DNA from: Zasmidium citrigriseum
Taxonomy: Eukaryota; Ascomycota; Dothideomycetes; Mycosphaerellales; Mycosphaerellaceae
Reading direction: 5' to 3'
Length of the DNA: 64,000 bases
Assembly (NCBI GenBank): GCA_002786025.1
Contig: NHNW01000048.1
Coordinates: 1-64,000, forward strand
Shown here in pieces: positions 62,034 through 64,000 of this stretch. Under the pieces are notes generated by a model. That model did no database searches. It saw only the letters and a list, made by a program, of their open reading frames with translations, and had not been told where the DNA came from. Every line of letters starts with the position of its first letter. Within the stretch, counting starts at the first letter, position 1. A program made the position numbers and the translations under genes.

Positions 62034-63756
62034 ATGGCGACGACTCTCGACGAGAAAACAGCCTTCTCAGACGGCAATGGCAACGACAATGCCTCACCAG
62101 CGGAAAATGGCGTTTTACAAGCCATCCACATCGACGCCAAAGAAGAAGGCAAACTCCTCCGCAAACTAGACATCTTCCTCGTCCCCATCATCATGCTGGT
62201 CTACCTCTCCTGCTTCCTGGACCGCAGCAACATAATACGTCTCCCTTTCCCCCTCCCCACCAATCCAAAGTGCTAACACCCTCCGCAAGGCAACGTCAAA
62301 GTCGCCGGCATGCCGTCCGACATCCACGCCACGCCCAACGAATTCTCCACCGCCGTCTCCATCTTCTACGCAACCTACGTCGTCTCCGAAACCCCCTGGG
62401 CCATCCTCCTCAAAAAGCTCACCCCGCGCGTCTTGATGACCGGTCTCGCGATCGTCTGGTCTCTAGTCACAATCTTTTCGGGCTTCATCCAGAATATCGC
62501 GGGACTTTATGTTGTGAGGCTGATTTTGGGGGCTTGTGAGGGTGGGTTGTTTCCGGGGTTGAATTTGTATCTTACTATGGTTTATCGGAGGGAGGAACAG
62601 GCCAGGAGGGTTAGTTATCTTTTTGTTTGTACGGCTGTTAGTGGGGCTTTTGGCGGGTTGCTTGCGTATGGGATTTTGCATATGGATGGGGTTGGGGGGT
62701 ATGCTGGGTGGAGGTGAGTAACGCTTCGCAGACGGCTGGTGGGTGATTGACTGACGAGTGTTTGCAGATGGGTGTATATCATTGAGGGCATCTTTAGCAT
62801 CATTGTGGCCGCATTGGTATGGTTCGGTCTGCCGAACGATCCTTCCCATGCCTACTTTCTCTCGCCGAGGCAGAGGGAGCTTATGGAGCAGAGGGCTGTG
62901 CAGAGGGCGGCGTATATGGGCAGTGAAGAGTTCAGCTGGCAGGAGGTCAAGATTGCTTTGGTTGATCCCAAGGTGTACCTGAGGCATGTACCCCTGCGAC
63001 GAGACTTTGAGTATCCTGCTAACTAAATGCTGCAGTGGAGCTGTTCAATTCTGTCAAGACATCCTTCTATACGGCTTCAGCACTTTCTTGCCATCGTGAG
63101 TCACGCCAGTACGCAAAAGCGATGAACGAAGCTGACTGTCGGCAGCATCATCCGAGAAATGGGCTATGGGACTTATGAGACTCAGTATCTCACCATTCCC
63201 GTGTACATCTTTGGCGGTGCCATGTTTGTTGCGTTTGCCTTTCTCTCGGACAAGTTCACACTACGTGCGCCGGTAAGTATTCATCATGCCCAGAAGATCT
63301 TCACGGTGGCTAAGAGGGTCGCAGTTCCTCATCTTCGCCAACGTCTTCGGTATCATTGGCTACATCCTTCTCCTTTGCGACCTACCCGTCGGCGTTCGAT
63401 TCTTTGCAACCTTCCTCTGCGCCGTTGCTGTCTACACCGGGCCCGGACTGAACCTCACCTGGCTGAACGTTAACGTCGCACCACATTATCGACGTGCTAC
63501 TGCGATCGGTCTTCAACAAACAATTGGCAACTGTGCCGGCATCGTTGCAGGGCAAATCTACAGAAGCTCCCCATACACACTGGGCAATGCCTTCTCACTT
63601 GGGGCTATCTGCGTGAGCCAGCTGGTGATTCTTGCCAAGATGTGGTATATCCGCTCCTGTAGCAAGCAGAAAGAGGCCATTGCCAACGGAGAAGTTGAGG
63701 ACACGAGGAAAGTCAAGACTGGAGACTGGGCATTGGACTTCAAGTATCATCTTTAG
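62034..63756 (+). CDS. Allantoate-permease-family (ACS) MFS transporter
   Basis: This is a plasma-membrane anion:cation symporter of the Dal5-like group; substrates in the family include allantoate, carboxylates and vitamins. Six exons are inferred: 62034-62238, 62290-62713, 62768-62983, 63036-63095, 63146-63272 and 63325-63756, giving 487 residues. Intron 3 (62984-63035) begins with GC: AG|GCATGT, CTAAC branch site, CAG. It is the only join giving KVYLSGAVQFCQD in frame. Landmarks are LRKLDIFLVPIIMLVYLSCFLDRSN (helix 1), RLILGACEGGLFPGLNLYLT (helix 4) and NVAPHYRRATAIGLQQTIGN (helix 10-11). The N-terminus lacks a signal peptide, as usual. It is convergent with a DUF1445-type gene, 39 bp away. 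Confidence 0.9.
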
Positions 63757-63795
63757 AATTTGGAACAACGATCAATCACTACGGCCAGCTACTCA

Positions 63796-64000
63796 TTACT
63801 TCCGCAGCACGTCTTCTTCTTTGATATCCAGTACAACCATATGGCCCGGAGCATGACCAATGACAATACCAGGAGTCTTCGCTCTCATCACCGCTTCCTG
63901 AGGCGTAACACCACAACCCCAGAACACTGGAACATATCCATTCTCCTTTCCCTCTTCCTCACTCTGCATCACAGGCCTGCCATCCGGCAAGACCGGCGCA
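63796..64000 (-). CDS. DUF1445/D-glutamate-cyclase-like hydro-lyase, 3' end only
   Basis: Only the last 67 or so codons lie in the window; the gene begins beyond 64000. The visible end, [20 protein letters not shown] and the following [18 protein letters not shown], is the conserved C-terminal block of the DUF1445 family (putative hydro-lyases, some of which are D-glutamate cyclases). The stop is at 63796. No start can be assigned. Its neighbour is a small-acid/ureide-type transporter, so a shared substrate is possible but unproven. Confidence 0.8.
   Translation of the reverse strand, partial: APVLPDGRPVMQSEEEGKENGYVPVFWGCGVTPQEAVMRAKTPGIVIGHAPGHMVVLDIKEEDVLRK

Noticed and set aside
1..64000. 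tRNA/rRNA genes, CRISPR arrays, and PKS/NRPS-type biosynthetic clusters
   Set aside because: I scanned for T-loop-like GGTTCGA/GTTCAAATC boxes in cloverleaf context, for spaced repeats and for megasynthase domains, and found none that hold up. CRISPR is not expected in a fungus.

Overview
The window is nuclear DNA of a filamentous ascomycete. The evidence is short spliceosomal introns (about 47-76 nt, mostly GT-AG, with CTAAC/CTGAC-like branch sites), a pair of HET-domain genes, fungal-only genes (SHR3, ATG22, YTM1, INSIG, hxB, GH54), and an AT-rich edge that is almost free of CpA/TpG, the footprint of repeat-induced point mutation (RIP). Gene content fits Dothideomycetes, perhaps the Capnodiales/Mycosphaerellales side; this placement is inference.

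Layout. 0-3.6 kb: RIP-type AT-rich relic, then two tandem HET-domain genes, both broken. 3.8-35.3 kb: mostly core genes: L-serine/threonine dehydratase, CorA-like Mg transporter, mevalonate kinase (ERG12), a C2H2 transcription factor with a 2.5 kb gene-poor upstream region, a secreted type-B carboxylesterase, MoCo sulfurase (hxB), SHR3, the AICAR transformylase/IMP cyclohydrolase, a small secreted protein, a five-repeat Myb-like protein, a degenerate nucleotide-kinase-like protein with a duplicated tail, YTM1, an INSIG protein, a small membrane protein and a carboxymuconate-cyclase-type lactonase.

35.4-48.2 kb: an accessory-looking island. Three paralogous single-pass surface proteins, plus a fourth as a relic, are interleaved with a GH54 arabinofuranosidase and a secreted DUF4185-like beta-propeller protein. 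Next come a broken SnoaL-like gene, an unrecognised 519-aa membrane-anchored protein and a P-loop ATPase with a reading-frame problem. 48.6-53.7 kb: an alpha/beta hydrolase, a 3'-5' exonuclease-domain protein and three tandem F-box/2EXR-like paralogs. 53.9-64 kb: secreted GH5 glucanase, formyl-THF deformylase, ATG22, a secreted (alpha/alpha)6 glycosidase, an allantoate-permease-family transporter, and the 3' end of a DUF1445/D-glutamate-cyclase-like gene that runs off the window.

Several genes share a theme: sterol supply and control (ERG12, INSIG), one-carbon/purine metabolism (ADE16/17, PurU), amino-acid handling (serine dehydratase, SHR3, ATG22) and plant/fungal polysaccharide turnover (GH54, DUF4185-like, GH5, six-hairpin glycosidase). 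No biosynthetic cluster, CRISPR array, tRNA or rRNA was seen. The strongest candidate for something undescribed is the surface-protein family at 35.4-43.8 kb, with its conserved Cys ectodomain, conserved phase-2 intron and C-terminal W-x-G-W-E tail, sitting among secreted arabinan/pectin-type enzymes.
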